A DNA stretch of 5,585 nucleotides from an uncultured Eubacterium sp. (GTDB lineage Bacteria > Bacillota > Clostridia > Lachnospirales > Lachnospiraceae): positions 1 to 5,585 of the forward strand of contig CAKREL010000118.1 in NCBI GenBank assembly GCA_934317205.1, written 5' to 3'. The translations under genes and the position numbers were made by a program. Shown here one piece after another: positions 1 through 4,467 of the stretch. Position 1 is the first letter of the stretch, and the number at the start of each line of letters is the position of its first letter. The notes beneath the pieces were generated by a model. The model was not told the origin of the DNA, searched no databases, and was given only the letters and a program-made list of their open reading frames with translations.

Positions 1-624
1 AATGAAGTGAGTTACTTTGAACAAATGGATTATTTTGAGCAACAACAGCAATTGATTAAGTCACCTATTAAATATAGTGAATTATATAGAACAATAATTT
101 CTTCACGTGATGTATTGGCTCAGGTAGAAAATATTTATGGATACTATAATATACCCAAGAAAATAAAAGAGGATATTTTCTATAATATGCGAAATAAAAC
201 AAGGGTATTTCAACAAAAGGCGAATGCGTTGTATACGAATATGCTGTTGGAAAAAAGAGTTAATTCAAAATGGTCAAATGAATATAGGTTATTTGAGCTT
301 ATACATAGTTATAATAAATGTGCTGAATATCAATATCATTGTGAGTGGTTAGGTTCACAGAGCTTAGATATTTATATTGATACTGAAAAAGTAGGAATAG
401 AATACCAAGGAGAACAGCATTATAAACCAATTAAAGTTTGGGGTGGAGAAGATTCTCTTAAGAAAATTCAAAAACGAGACTTAAGAAAAAAGAAATTGTG
501 TGCAGAAAATAGAATACGATTGTTGGAATGGGAATATACTAACCCAGTTAACAGTATTACTGTTTTGCAATTTATGAAGGAACATAGTATTTCAATTTGC
601 AAAAATAGCGAAGAAAATATATAG
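1..624 (+). CDS. C-terminal part of a PD-(D/E)XK nuclease-like protein (5' end outside the window)
   Basis: The frame is open from base 1, so the gene probably starts upstream. A GTG at 7 could give a 205-residue protein, but no ribosome binding site is visible before it. Residue numbers below count from that GTG. The C-terminal half looks like a restriction-endonuclease fold of the very-short-patch/homing type: a helix with E92 (NEYRLFELI), a strand ending in D121 (LDIYI), then the strand GIEYQGEQHY with E132-x-Q134, then W145-G-G, R157-D158 and a basic stretch up to C165. The run 'IEYQGEQHY...GG...RD..K...C' is, from memory, typical of small nuclease-like proteins carried by phages and mobile elements. 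The E-x-Q in place of the usual (D/E)-x-K makes activity uncertain. The N-terminal 80 residues are not recognised. Base composition is clearly more AT-rich than the operon on the right, which fits acquired DNA. The fold assignment is inferred from motifs only. Confidence 0.6.
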   Translation, partial: NEVSYFEQMDYFEQQQQLIKSPIKYSELYRTIISSRDVLAQVENIYGYYNIPKKIKEDIFYNMRNKTRVFQQKANALYTNMLLEKRVNSKWSNEYRLFELIHSYNKCAEYQYHCEWLGSQSLDIYIDTEKVGIEYQGEQHYKPIKVWGGEDSLKKIQKRDLRKKKLCAENRIRLLEWEYTNPVNSITVLQFMKEHSISICKNSEENI

Positions 625-628
625 ATAA

Positions 629-733
629 ATATTTCCATCTATAGCAAGTACAGCAAAGTTAACGAGAACCTCTCTACACCATATCGAAGATGAATTAGAA
701 AAAGAAAATTCGAAACAATGGAAAGATTTGTAA
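629..733 (+). pseudogene. Possible gene remnant resembling a winged-helix DNA-binding segment
   Basis: This open stretch of 34 codons lies between a TAA at 626-628 and the TAA at 731-733 and has no usable start codon. Its translation contains FPSIASTAKLTRTSLHHIED followed by ELEKENSKQW. That resembles the recognition-helix part of winged-helix proteins of mobile elements ('PSI..IAK...LSR.T....L.ELEKE'). It uses a different frame from the nuclease-like gene ending at 624. It may be the tail of a decayed replication or regulatory gene left by an element. The stretch is short, so chance similarity is quite possible. Confidence 0.25.
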
Positions 734-748
734 GATAGAGAATAGTGT

Positions 749-777
749 TTGTGACATGAACAAAAAAGTGTTATGAT
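749..777 (+). promoter_or_regulatory. Candidate sigma-A promoter without an obvious gene
   Basis: TTGTGA at 749-754 and TATGAT at 772-777 are separated by 17 bases. They match the sigma-A boxes at 4 of 6 and 5 of 6 positions, and transcription would start near 784. No open frame with a ribosome binding site follows before the hairpin at 819-864, so it would drive a short non-coding transcript or is a leftover. The 626-912 gap is otherwise AT-rich and holds only the fragment at 629-733 and this pair of signals. Confidence 0.35.
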
Positions 778-818
778 TGAAAGCAACTATCATTTTAATG
801 GTTATTCAGTCTAATAAG

Positions 819-864
819 AAAGAGCAGGAAATTTTTTTCGATAAGAGAAAGTATCCTGCTCTTT
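819..864. terminator. Hairpin, probable bidirectional terminator
   Basis: AAAGAGCAGGA at 819-829 pairs perfectly over 11 bp with TCCTGCTCTTT at 854-864. The loop of 24 bases is long for an intrinsic terminator. On the plus strand the stem runs into a short T tract (862-865). On the minus strand the stem likewise ends in T residues, and it lies about 50 bases beyond the stop of the minus-strand gene 913-1188, so it is well placed to end that transcript. Confidence 0.55.
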
Positions 865-912
865 TTGTGGTTTGCTTATTGGTGCAGAGGATAGTGTGCA
901 GGATAACAGGGG

Positions 913-1188
913 TTAATTTTTCCTGCGCAGCATCTGCAGCACCCGGTCGATCCGCTGCTGTTCCGCGGGATTTAATCCCTGCCGCAGATGTTGAATAATA
1001 AAATCAGTTTCGTCTGCGGTAAATGAGAGATTTTGATTTCTTGCTTTTGTGACAAAACTCATAAGAAAGGCCATCATATCTCTGGAAGAGTTTGGTTTTT
1101 CCTGATTCATGAAATTCATGAGGAAAGCAAGTTTTTCCGGGGATATATTTTGAAAAGCCGGATTTTGTGAAAAAAAGTTCTGATCCAT
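913..1188 (-). CDS. Small conserved-type protein of unknown function (91 aa)
   Basis: The function is not recognised. The start is well supported: on the coding strand AGGAGG lies 8 bases before the ATG. The protein has no signal peptide or membrane segment and is probably cytosolic and helical. It contains the segment QNISPEKLAFLMNFMNQEKP (13-32), a second similar helix (DMMAFLMSFVTKAR, 37-50) and a C-terminal block, IIQHLRQGLNPAEQQRIDRV (64-83), ending MLRRKN. From memory, proteins starting 'F.NISPEKL.FL..F' occur as hypotheticals in Clostridia. The C-terminal block aligns with the C-terminus of the next minus-strand gene, 9 identities in 24 positions, so the two may be distant relatives. 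The gap of 96 bases between them holds an inverted repeat, and they may be co-transcribed or separately started. Confidence 0.8.
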   Translation of the reverse strand: MDQNFFSQNPAFQNISPEKLAFLMNFMNQEKPNSSRDMMAFLMSFVTKARNQNLSFTADETDFIIQHLRQGLNPAEQQRIDRVLQMLRRKN

Positions 1189-1208
1189 AAATAAGTCCTC
1201 CTGATAGT

Positions 1209-1274
1209 ATCATTTTCAATATGAAATAAATCACATATGTGAGAATTATAGTTATGTGATTATTGCAAAATGAT
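1209..1274. repeat. 66-bp imperfect inverted repeat between two small genes
   Basis: Outer arms ATCATTTTCAAT (1209-1220) and ATTGCAAAATGAT (1262-1274) pair with one unpaired G/C position. Inner arms AATCACATA (1229-1237) and TATGTGATT (1253-1261) pair perfectly over 9 bp. The left arm has an extra 8 bases, 1221-1228, that the right arm lacks. The loop is 15 bases. It is AT-rich and lacks a terminal T tract, so it is not a classic terminator. It ends just upstream of the ribosome binding site of the gene at 913-1188, so it could act in that gene's leader or as a protein-binding site. Confidence 0.5.
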
Positions 1275-1284
1275 AAGGTTATTT

Positions 1285-1653
1285 TTATATATTCAGAATA
1301 CCAGTCGCTGAAGTAATATCGAGAATATTTAAAATCATATCAATCTGGTCTTTTTCCTGTGGGGTACAGTATTCCCGCAACACATTTAAAATCTGATGGG
1401 TGCGTTCCGAGGGAGATTCGTTGGAACAGATTCGCAACTCCTGAGCCTGCATTTCCGGAGCGGAATCAAACAGCTGCATAGTGCGCTGCAGTTCGATCAT
1501 TCGGACCATCATGGAAACCATGCGCTGCTGTGGCTCATAGAGGTAGGGTACAATGGCTTTCAGCATTTGAATCGGTCTGTTTTGAATTAATGTATCCAGT
1601 ACAGGTGGGGTATGTTCGGTTTCATGTTCATTCATAGAAGATATCACGTCCAT
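1285..1653 (-). CDS. Small protein of unknown function (122 aa, or 116 aa from an internal start)
   Basis: The function is not recognised. The longest frame starts at 1653 but has no ribosome binding site. The internal ATG at 1635 is preceded by TGGACGTGAT, which matches 8 of 10 positions of AGGAGGTGAT and ends 7 bases before the ATG, so a start at 1635 (116 aa) is plausible. Visible parts are LDTLIQNRPIQMLKAIVPYL (19-38), a helical, methionine-rich middle (PQQRMVSMMVRMIELQRTMQ, 41-60) and a C-terminal block, ILNVLREYCTPQEKDQIDMI (88-107). The C-terminal block shares the pattern I-x3-LR-x4-P-x-E-x3-ID-x2-L-x2-L with the neighbouring gene at 913-1188. There is no signal peptide or clear membrane span. 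From memory, Clostridia carry hypothetical proteins with a similar 'LD..I....IQMLKA..PYL...QQR' opening, without a known role. Confidence 0.75.
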   Translation of the reverse strand: MDVISSMNEHETEHTPPVLDTLIQNRPIQMLKAIVPYLYEPQQRMVSMMVRMIELQRTMQLFDSAPEMQAQELRICSNESPSERTHQILNVLREYCTPQEKDQIDMILNILDITSATGILNI

Positions 1654-1669
1654 ATCTGATGTTTTTTAT

Positions 1670-1697
1670 AATGTATGAAAAAAGTATGCGATTATGA
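1670..1697 (-). promoter_or_regulatory. Possible sporulation (sigma-E-like) promoter for the 1285-1653 gene
   Basis: On the minus strand CATACATT (1677 to 1670) matches the sigma-E -10 consensus CATACAHT at all 8 positions. TCATAAT (1697 to 1691) matches 6 of 7 positions of KMATATT. The spacer is 13 bases, one less than the usual 14-15, so the match is imperfect. A start near 1662 would suit translation from 1635 better than from 1653. No good sigma-A -35 box is seen here. Confidence 0.25.
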
Positions 1698-1709
1698 GTA
1701 GAAAGTTCA

Positions 1710-1715
1710 TATAAT
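1710..1715 (+). promoter_or_regulatory. Possible -10 box for the 46-codon gene
   Basis: TATAAT at 1710-1715 is a perfect sigma-A -10 box 38 bases before the ATG at 1754. The -35 position at 17-bp spacing (TGCGAT, 1687-1692) is poor. The same bases read as CATATAATA (1708-1716) fit the sigma-K -10 pattern CATANNNTA, but no AC is found at the expected -35 position. The sigma factor cannot be decided. Confidence 0.35.
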
Positions 1716-1753
1716 AATAGGGAATCCATGATGAAATAATGAGGACAGAGCAT

Positions 1754-1894
1754 ATGGGAAAATTAGTTTATGATGGTAAAAGTGTATATGAAATAGATGA
1801 AGACTGCCTGCGGAAAAAGGAAGAACGGGAGCGGCAGAAGGAGATGGAGTGGCAGAGAAAAGAATCTGAGAAGAATAAGAACCGGAGGCGATGA
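1754..1894 (+). CDS. Small highly charged protein (46 aa), unknown function
   Basis: The frame is ATG at 1754 to TGA at 1892-1894. GAGG at 1741-1744 lies 9 bases before the start, an acceptable ribosome binding site. The protein begins MGKLVYDGKSVYEIDEDCLR, probably a short beta hairpin, and continues as a Lys/Glu/Arg-rich helix (KKEERERQKEMEWQRKESEK) ending in NKNRRR. There is no membrane segment or signal peptide. From memory, short proteins beginning 'VYDGK.VYEIDE.C...KE' are found as hypotheticals in Lachnospiraceae, and no function is known to me. The last five codons and the stop lie inside the hairpin at 1877-1908, so the gene and its terminator overlap. It is transcribed divergently from 1285-1653 and towards the Cys-rich gene at 1933-2163. 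Confidence 0.65.
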   Translation: MGKLVYDGKSVYEIDEDCLRKKEERERQKEMEWQRKESEKNKNRRR

Positions 1895-1908
1895 CGCCTC
1901 CGGTTCTT
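1877..1908. terminator. Strong hairpin terminator shared by two convergent genes
   Basis: AAGAACCGGAGGCG (1877-1890) pairs perfectly over 14 bp with CGCCTCCGGTTCTT (1895-1908), leaving a 4-base loop ATGA. The loop contains the TGA stop of the 46-codon gene. The T tracts are short: TTCTT in the plus direction, and a T-rich tail (TTCTTATTCTTCTC) in the minus direction. It lies 25 bases beyond the stop of the minus-strand gene at 1933, so it probably ends both transcripts. Confidence 0.8.
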
Positions 1909-1932
1909 GCCATACATAAGTTTTTTACTGGA

Positions 1933-2163
1933 TTAGAAGCAGCCACAGCCGTTTCCACTGTTGTTTCCACCGCATCCGCCACAGCAGCACAGAAGCAAGA
2001 TGATCCAAATTGCTTCACTGCAGCCATTTCCGCCTAGGAAGGATCCGTTGCCATTTCCGCATCCGCCGCAGCAGCACAGAAGTAAGATGATCCAAATGAT
2101 GTTGTTACATCCGCATCCGTTGTCGTTAGAGCATCCACAATTTGTAGCAGCTAAATCACTCAT
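1933..2163 (-). CDS. Small cysteine/glycine-rich protein with duplicated hydrophobic repeat (chorion-class high-cysteine type)
   Basis: The start is supported by GGAGG 8 bases before the ATG. The 76-residue product has 15 cysteines and is mostly Gly, Asn, Cys and hydrophobic residues. Two copies of (I/A)IWIILLLCCCGGCG, at 22-36 and 51-65, are spaced 29 residues apart. Each gives an 8- to 9-residue hydrophobic run followed by a CCCGGC cluster, and Cys/Asn/Gly linkers lie at 8-21, 37-50 and 66-76. The hydrophobic runs are too short to be ordinary membrane spans. Proteins of this kind are commonly labelled 'chorion class high-cysteine HCB protein 13' in Firmicutes because of composition; that name says nothing about role. 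Membrane- or spore-coat-associated packing, metal binding or disulfide cross-linking are possible but not shown. It is divergent from the citrate synthase operon and has its own leader region. Confidence 0.85.
   Translation of the reverse strand: MSDLAATNCGCSNDNGCGCNNIIWIILLLCCCGGCGNGNGSFLGGNGCSEAIWIILLLCCCGGCGGNNSGNGCGCF
1970..2097. repeat. Direct repeat inside the Cys-rich gene (two 41-bp copies, 87 bp apart)
   Basis: Bases 1970-2010 and 2057-2097 are identical at 39 of 41 positions. They encode the two IWIILLLCCCGGCG units. The 87-bp period equals 29 codons, so the reading frame is preserved. Both differences are at third codon positions and silent, which suggests that the protein sequence of the unit is kept by selection or that the duplication is recent. 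Confidence 0.9.
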
Positions 2164-2253
2164 GTTGATAGCCTCCAGATTTTTATTTACAATTCATAGT
2201 ATGTATGCGGCTTGTCAGTGTTTCCAAAAAATTAAAAAAATTTGCACTTTAGC

Positions 2254-2282
2254 TTGACATAGTGGGGACAAAAATGTATGAT
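2254..2282 (+). promoter_or_regulatory. Sigma-A promoter of the citrate synthase operon
   Basis: TTGACA (2254-2259) is a perfect -35 box. A 17-base spacer leads to TATGAT (2277-2282), 5 of 6 for the -10 box. An A-rich stretch at 2225-2240 just upstream could act as an UP element. The start of transcription is expected near 2288-2290, about 70 bases before the ATG at 2359. Confidence 0.85.
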
Positions 2283-2330
2283 TGTATGCAATGAGGTTGA
2301 TTGCATACAATCTATCGGATTGTATACGAG
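2281..2330 (+). promoter_or_regulatory. Three phased operator-like near-palindromes (probable GntR/FCD binding sites)
   Basis: ATTGTATGCAAT (2281-2292), ATTGCATACAAT (2300-2311) and ATTGTATACGAG (2319-2330) match the palindrome ATTGTATACAAT at 11, 11 and 10 of 12 positions. They are separated by exactly 7 bases each, a 19-bp period. The first two also form a perfect 13-bp inverted repeat (2280-2292 with 2300-2312). The array begins in the -10 box and covers the expected transcription start, so a bound protein would repress. The GTATAC core is typical of sites for FadR/FCD-type GntR regulators, and such a regulator is encoded in the same operon. The pairing of regulator and site is inferred. 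Confidence 0.7.
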
Positions 2331-2358
2331 TATGTATATAAGGTGAGGAGCGAATAAG

Positions 2359-3741
2359 ATGCGTAAAGTAGTAATGAATAAGCATAACAATCTGTTGCAG
2401 TTGGAAGAGCATTTTTATCAGCTGGTGGACGTAGATGAACCAAATACGTTTAGAAATCTGTTTCCATATGAAGAGATTCCGAAAATTGCATTCAATGACC
2501 GAATCGTACCGCATAATATGCCGGACGATATCTGGATCACAGATACCACATTCCGTGACGGACAGCAGTCAAGAGCTCCGTACACTACGGATCAGATTGT
2601 AACGATTTACGATTATTTGCACAAACTGGGCGGCCCGAAAGGAATCATCCGCCAGAGTGAATTCTTCCTGTATAGCAAAAAAGATCGTGATGCAGTGTAC
2701 AAATGTATGGAACGTGGATATGAGTTCCCGGAGGTTACAAGCTGGATCCGCGCAAGTAAACAGGATTTCGAATTAGTAAAAGACATCGGACTGCGTGAGA
2801 CTGGTATTCTGGTAAGTTGTTCCGATTATCATATTTTCTATAAAATGAAAATGACCAGACGTGAGGCCATGAACCACTACTTAAGTGTCATTCGTGAGTG
2901 TCTGGAGACTGGTATCAGTCCACGTTGCCATTTAGAGGATATCACAAGATCTGATATTTACGGATTTGTGATTCCGTTCTGCGTGGAATTGATGAAACTG
3001 ATGGATGAGTACAAGATTCCGATTAAAGTGCGTGCCTGCGATACCATGGGATATGGTGTAAACTTCCCGGGTGCCGTTATTCCACGAAGCGTACCGGGTA
3101 TTATATATGGTCTGACAACTCATGCCGGTGTACCGTCTGAATTGATTGAGTGGCATGGTCACAATGATTTTTATAAGGCAGTTACAAATTCTACTACAGC
3201 CTGGCTGTATGGAGCTTGCGGCGTCAATTGTTCTCTGTTTGGTATCGGAGAGCGTACCGGCAATACACCACTGGAAGCTATGGTATTTGAGTATGCACAG
3301 CTGAAGGGAACACTGGATGGCATGGATACGACAGTGATCACAGATCTGGTTGATTATTTTGAAAAAGATCTGGATTACACACTTCCGAGCAGAACGCCGT
3401 TTGCCGGTAAAAACTTTAATGTAACCAGAGCAGGAATTCATGCGGATGGTCTGCTGAAAAATGAAGAGATTTATAATATTTTTGATACAGAAAAATTCTT
3501 AAAGAGACCGGCACTGGTATCTATTTCCAATACTTCTGGTCTGGCTGGAATTGCACACTGGATCAACAGCTACTACAGACTGCCGCAGGAGCGCCATCTG
3601 GACAAAAACTCAGAACTGGTTCACAAACTGAAAGACTGGGTAGACGAGCAGTATGATGAAGGACGTGTAACTGTTCTGACAGATAATGAATTAGTTGTAA
3701 AGATTACAGAGTGTTGTCAGGAGCTGGGAATTATTTTATAA
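2359..3741 (+). CDS. Re-citrate synthase-like enzyme (isopropylmalate/homocitrate synthase family)
   Basis: Member of the DRE-TIM metallolyase family, 460 residues. The proposed reaction is oxaloacetate plus acetyl-CoA to citrate, with Re stereochemistry, in the cytosol. Visible motifs are DTTFRDGQQ (62-70, catalytic Arg66 and metal-binding Asp67), HLED (191-194), RACDTMG (225-231), HGHND (266-270, metal-binding histidines), GIGERTGNTPLEAMV (295-309) and GIHADGLLKNEEIYNIFD (359-376). The C-terminal part is short and lacks the leucine-sensing domain of LeuA-type isopropylmalate synthases. AGGAG 8 bases before the ATG at 2359 supports the start. The choice of Re-citrate synthase over homocitrate or isopropylmalate synthase rests on the family described from Clostridium kluyveri and on the isocitrate dehydrogenase gene in the same operon. 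Automated annotation may label it 2-isopropylmalate synthase. It is the first gene after the promoter and operator array. Confidence 0.8.
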   Translation: MRKVVMNKHNNLLQLEEHFYQLVDVDEPNTFRNLFPYEEIPKIAFNDRIVPHNMPDDIWITDTTFRDGQQSRAPYTTDQIVTIYDYLHKLGGPKGIIRQSEFFLYSKKDRDAVYKCMERGYEFPEVTSWIRASKQDFELVKDIGLRETGILVSCSDYHIFYKMKMTRREAMNHYLSVIRECLETGISPRCHLEDITRSDIYGFVIPFCVELMKLMDEYKIPIKVRACDTMGYGVNFPGAVIPRSVPGIIYGLTTHAGVPSELIEWHGHNDFYKAVTNSTTAWLYGACGVNCSLFGIGERTGNTPLEAMVFEYAQLKGTLDGMDTTVITDLVDYFEKDLDYTLPSRTPFAGKNFNVTRAGIHADGLLKNEEIYNIFDTEKFLKRPALVSISNTSGLAGIAHWINSYYRLPQERHLDKNSELVHKLKDWVDEQYDEGRVTVLTDNELVVKITECCQELGIIL

Positions 3742-3743
3742 CA

Positions 3744-3749
3744 AGGGGG
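3744..3749 (+). promoter_or_regulatory. Ribosome binding site fixing the start of the GntR gene
   Basis: AGGGGG lies 9 bases before the ATG at 3759. An earlier in-frame ATG at 3711 would overlap the end of the upstream gene by 31 bases and has no such site. It would also add 16 residues that are unrelated to GntR proteins. The start at 3759 is therefore preferred. Confidence 0.8.
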
Positions 3750-3758
3750 CAAAACAGG

Positions 3759-4448
3759 ATGGGAGATAACCATTCGCTCAGTGAGAAAGTATTTCATAAA
3801 TTGCAGGAGGATATTTTGTCCGGAAAATATGCAGTGGATGAGGAACTGAAGGAAAAAACGATAGGTGATGAGTTGGGGGTAAGCCGGACGCCGGTACGTG
3901 AAGCTCTGCGTCAGCTGGAACTACAGGGACTTGTTACCATTACACCGAACAAGGGTGCGCATGTGACCGGATTTTCCAAGGAAGATCTGAATGATATCTA
4001 TGAGATACGATCTGTGATGGAAGGTTTATGTGCCAAATGGGCAGCAAAAAAAGCAACTCCTGAGCAGATCGAGGAACTGGAAGAAATTGTATATCTGACA
4101 GAGTTTCATGTGTCGAAGGGACATAGCAGTCAGGTATTTGAATTGGATAATAAGTTTCATGAGACATTGTATCAGGCATCCGGAAGCAAGGTGTTGGCAG
4201 GAGTTCTGACAGATTTTCATAATTATGTGCAGCGGGTACGTAAGATGACTTTGAAATCAAAAGAGCGTTCCGAGAAATCAAATGATGAGCACCGAATGAT
4301 TGCACAGGCAATTCATGATCATGATCCGGAGAAAGCGCAGATGCTTGCAAATCAGCATATCATGAGAACCATTGAAAATATTGACCATTGCGGTTGGGAT
4401 AATCTGCTGCAGGAATCTCGAAAAGAAAACGAGAACAGCGGGAATTAA
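3759..4448 (+). CDS. GntR-family transcription regulator with FCD ligand-binding domain
   Basis: The 229-residue length is normal for the FadR subfamily. An N-terminal winged helix-turn-helix (about 7-71) carries the GntR signature: [18 protein letters not shown], then [20 protein letters not shown] (39-58) and the wing [10 protein letters not shown]. The C-terminal FCD domain (about 77-208) is all-helical and has the usual metal-site residues D130, H134 ([11 protein letters not shown]), H178 (NDEHRMI) and H200 (NQHIM). Such domains bind a metal and a small carboxylic acid. It sits 17 bases after the citrate synthase gene and 19 bases before isocitrate dehydrogenase, so it is co-transcribed with both. 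Self-regulation through the three palindromes at 2281-2330 is likely. The ligand could be citrate, 2-oxoglutarate or a related acid, which the sequence does not reveal. Confidence 0.92.
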   Translation: MGDNHSLSEKVFHKLQEDILSGKYAVDEELKEKTIGDELGVSRTPVREALRQLELQGLVTITPNKGAHVTGFSKEDLNDIYEIRSVMEGLCAKWAAKKATPEQIEELEEIVYLTEFHVSKGHSSQVFELDNKFHETLYQASGSKVLAGVLTDFHNYVQRVRKMTLKSKERSEKSNDEHRMIAQAIHDHDPEKAQMLANQHIMRTIENIDHCGWDNLLQESRKENENSGN

Positions 4449-4467
4449 GAATTGGAGGATAATTACC

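Noticed and set aside
777..998. Plus-strand open frame of 73 codons
   Set aside because: It starts without a ribosome binding site, runs through the hairpin at 819-864 and then overlaps the 3' end of the well-supported minus-strand gene at 913-1188. The low-complexity end comes from reading that gene backwards.
1004..1234. Minus-strand open frame of 76 codons overlapping 913-1188
   Set aside because: Same strand but another frame as the gene with the AGGAGG site. It runs through the inverted repeat and has no ribosome binding site of its own.
2164..2253. Sporulation-type promoter for the Cys-rich gene (minus strand CATACATA, CATACTA)
   Set aside because: The -10-like strings match, but no acceptable -35 element was found at the right spacing for sigma-E, sigma-G or sigma-K, so no promoter is called.
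1961..2257. Plus-strand frame with proline/histidine-rich repeats
   Set aside because: It is the antisense reading of the Cys-rich gene. The repeats follow from the 87-bp direct repeat, and no start signal is present.
2280..2312. 13-bp inverted repeat as an RNA attenuator or terminator
   Set aside because: The predicted transcription start lies inside the left arm, there is no T tract after the right arm, and a third copy at the same 19-bp phase fits protein-binding sites better.
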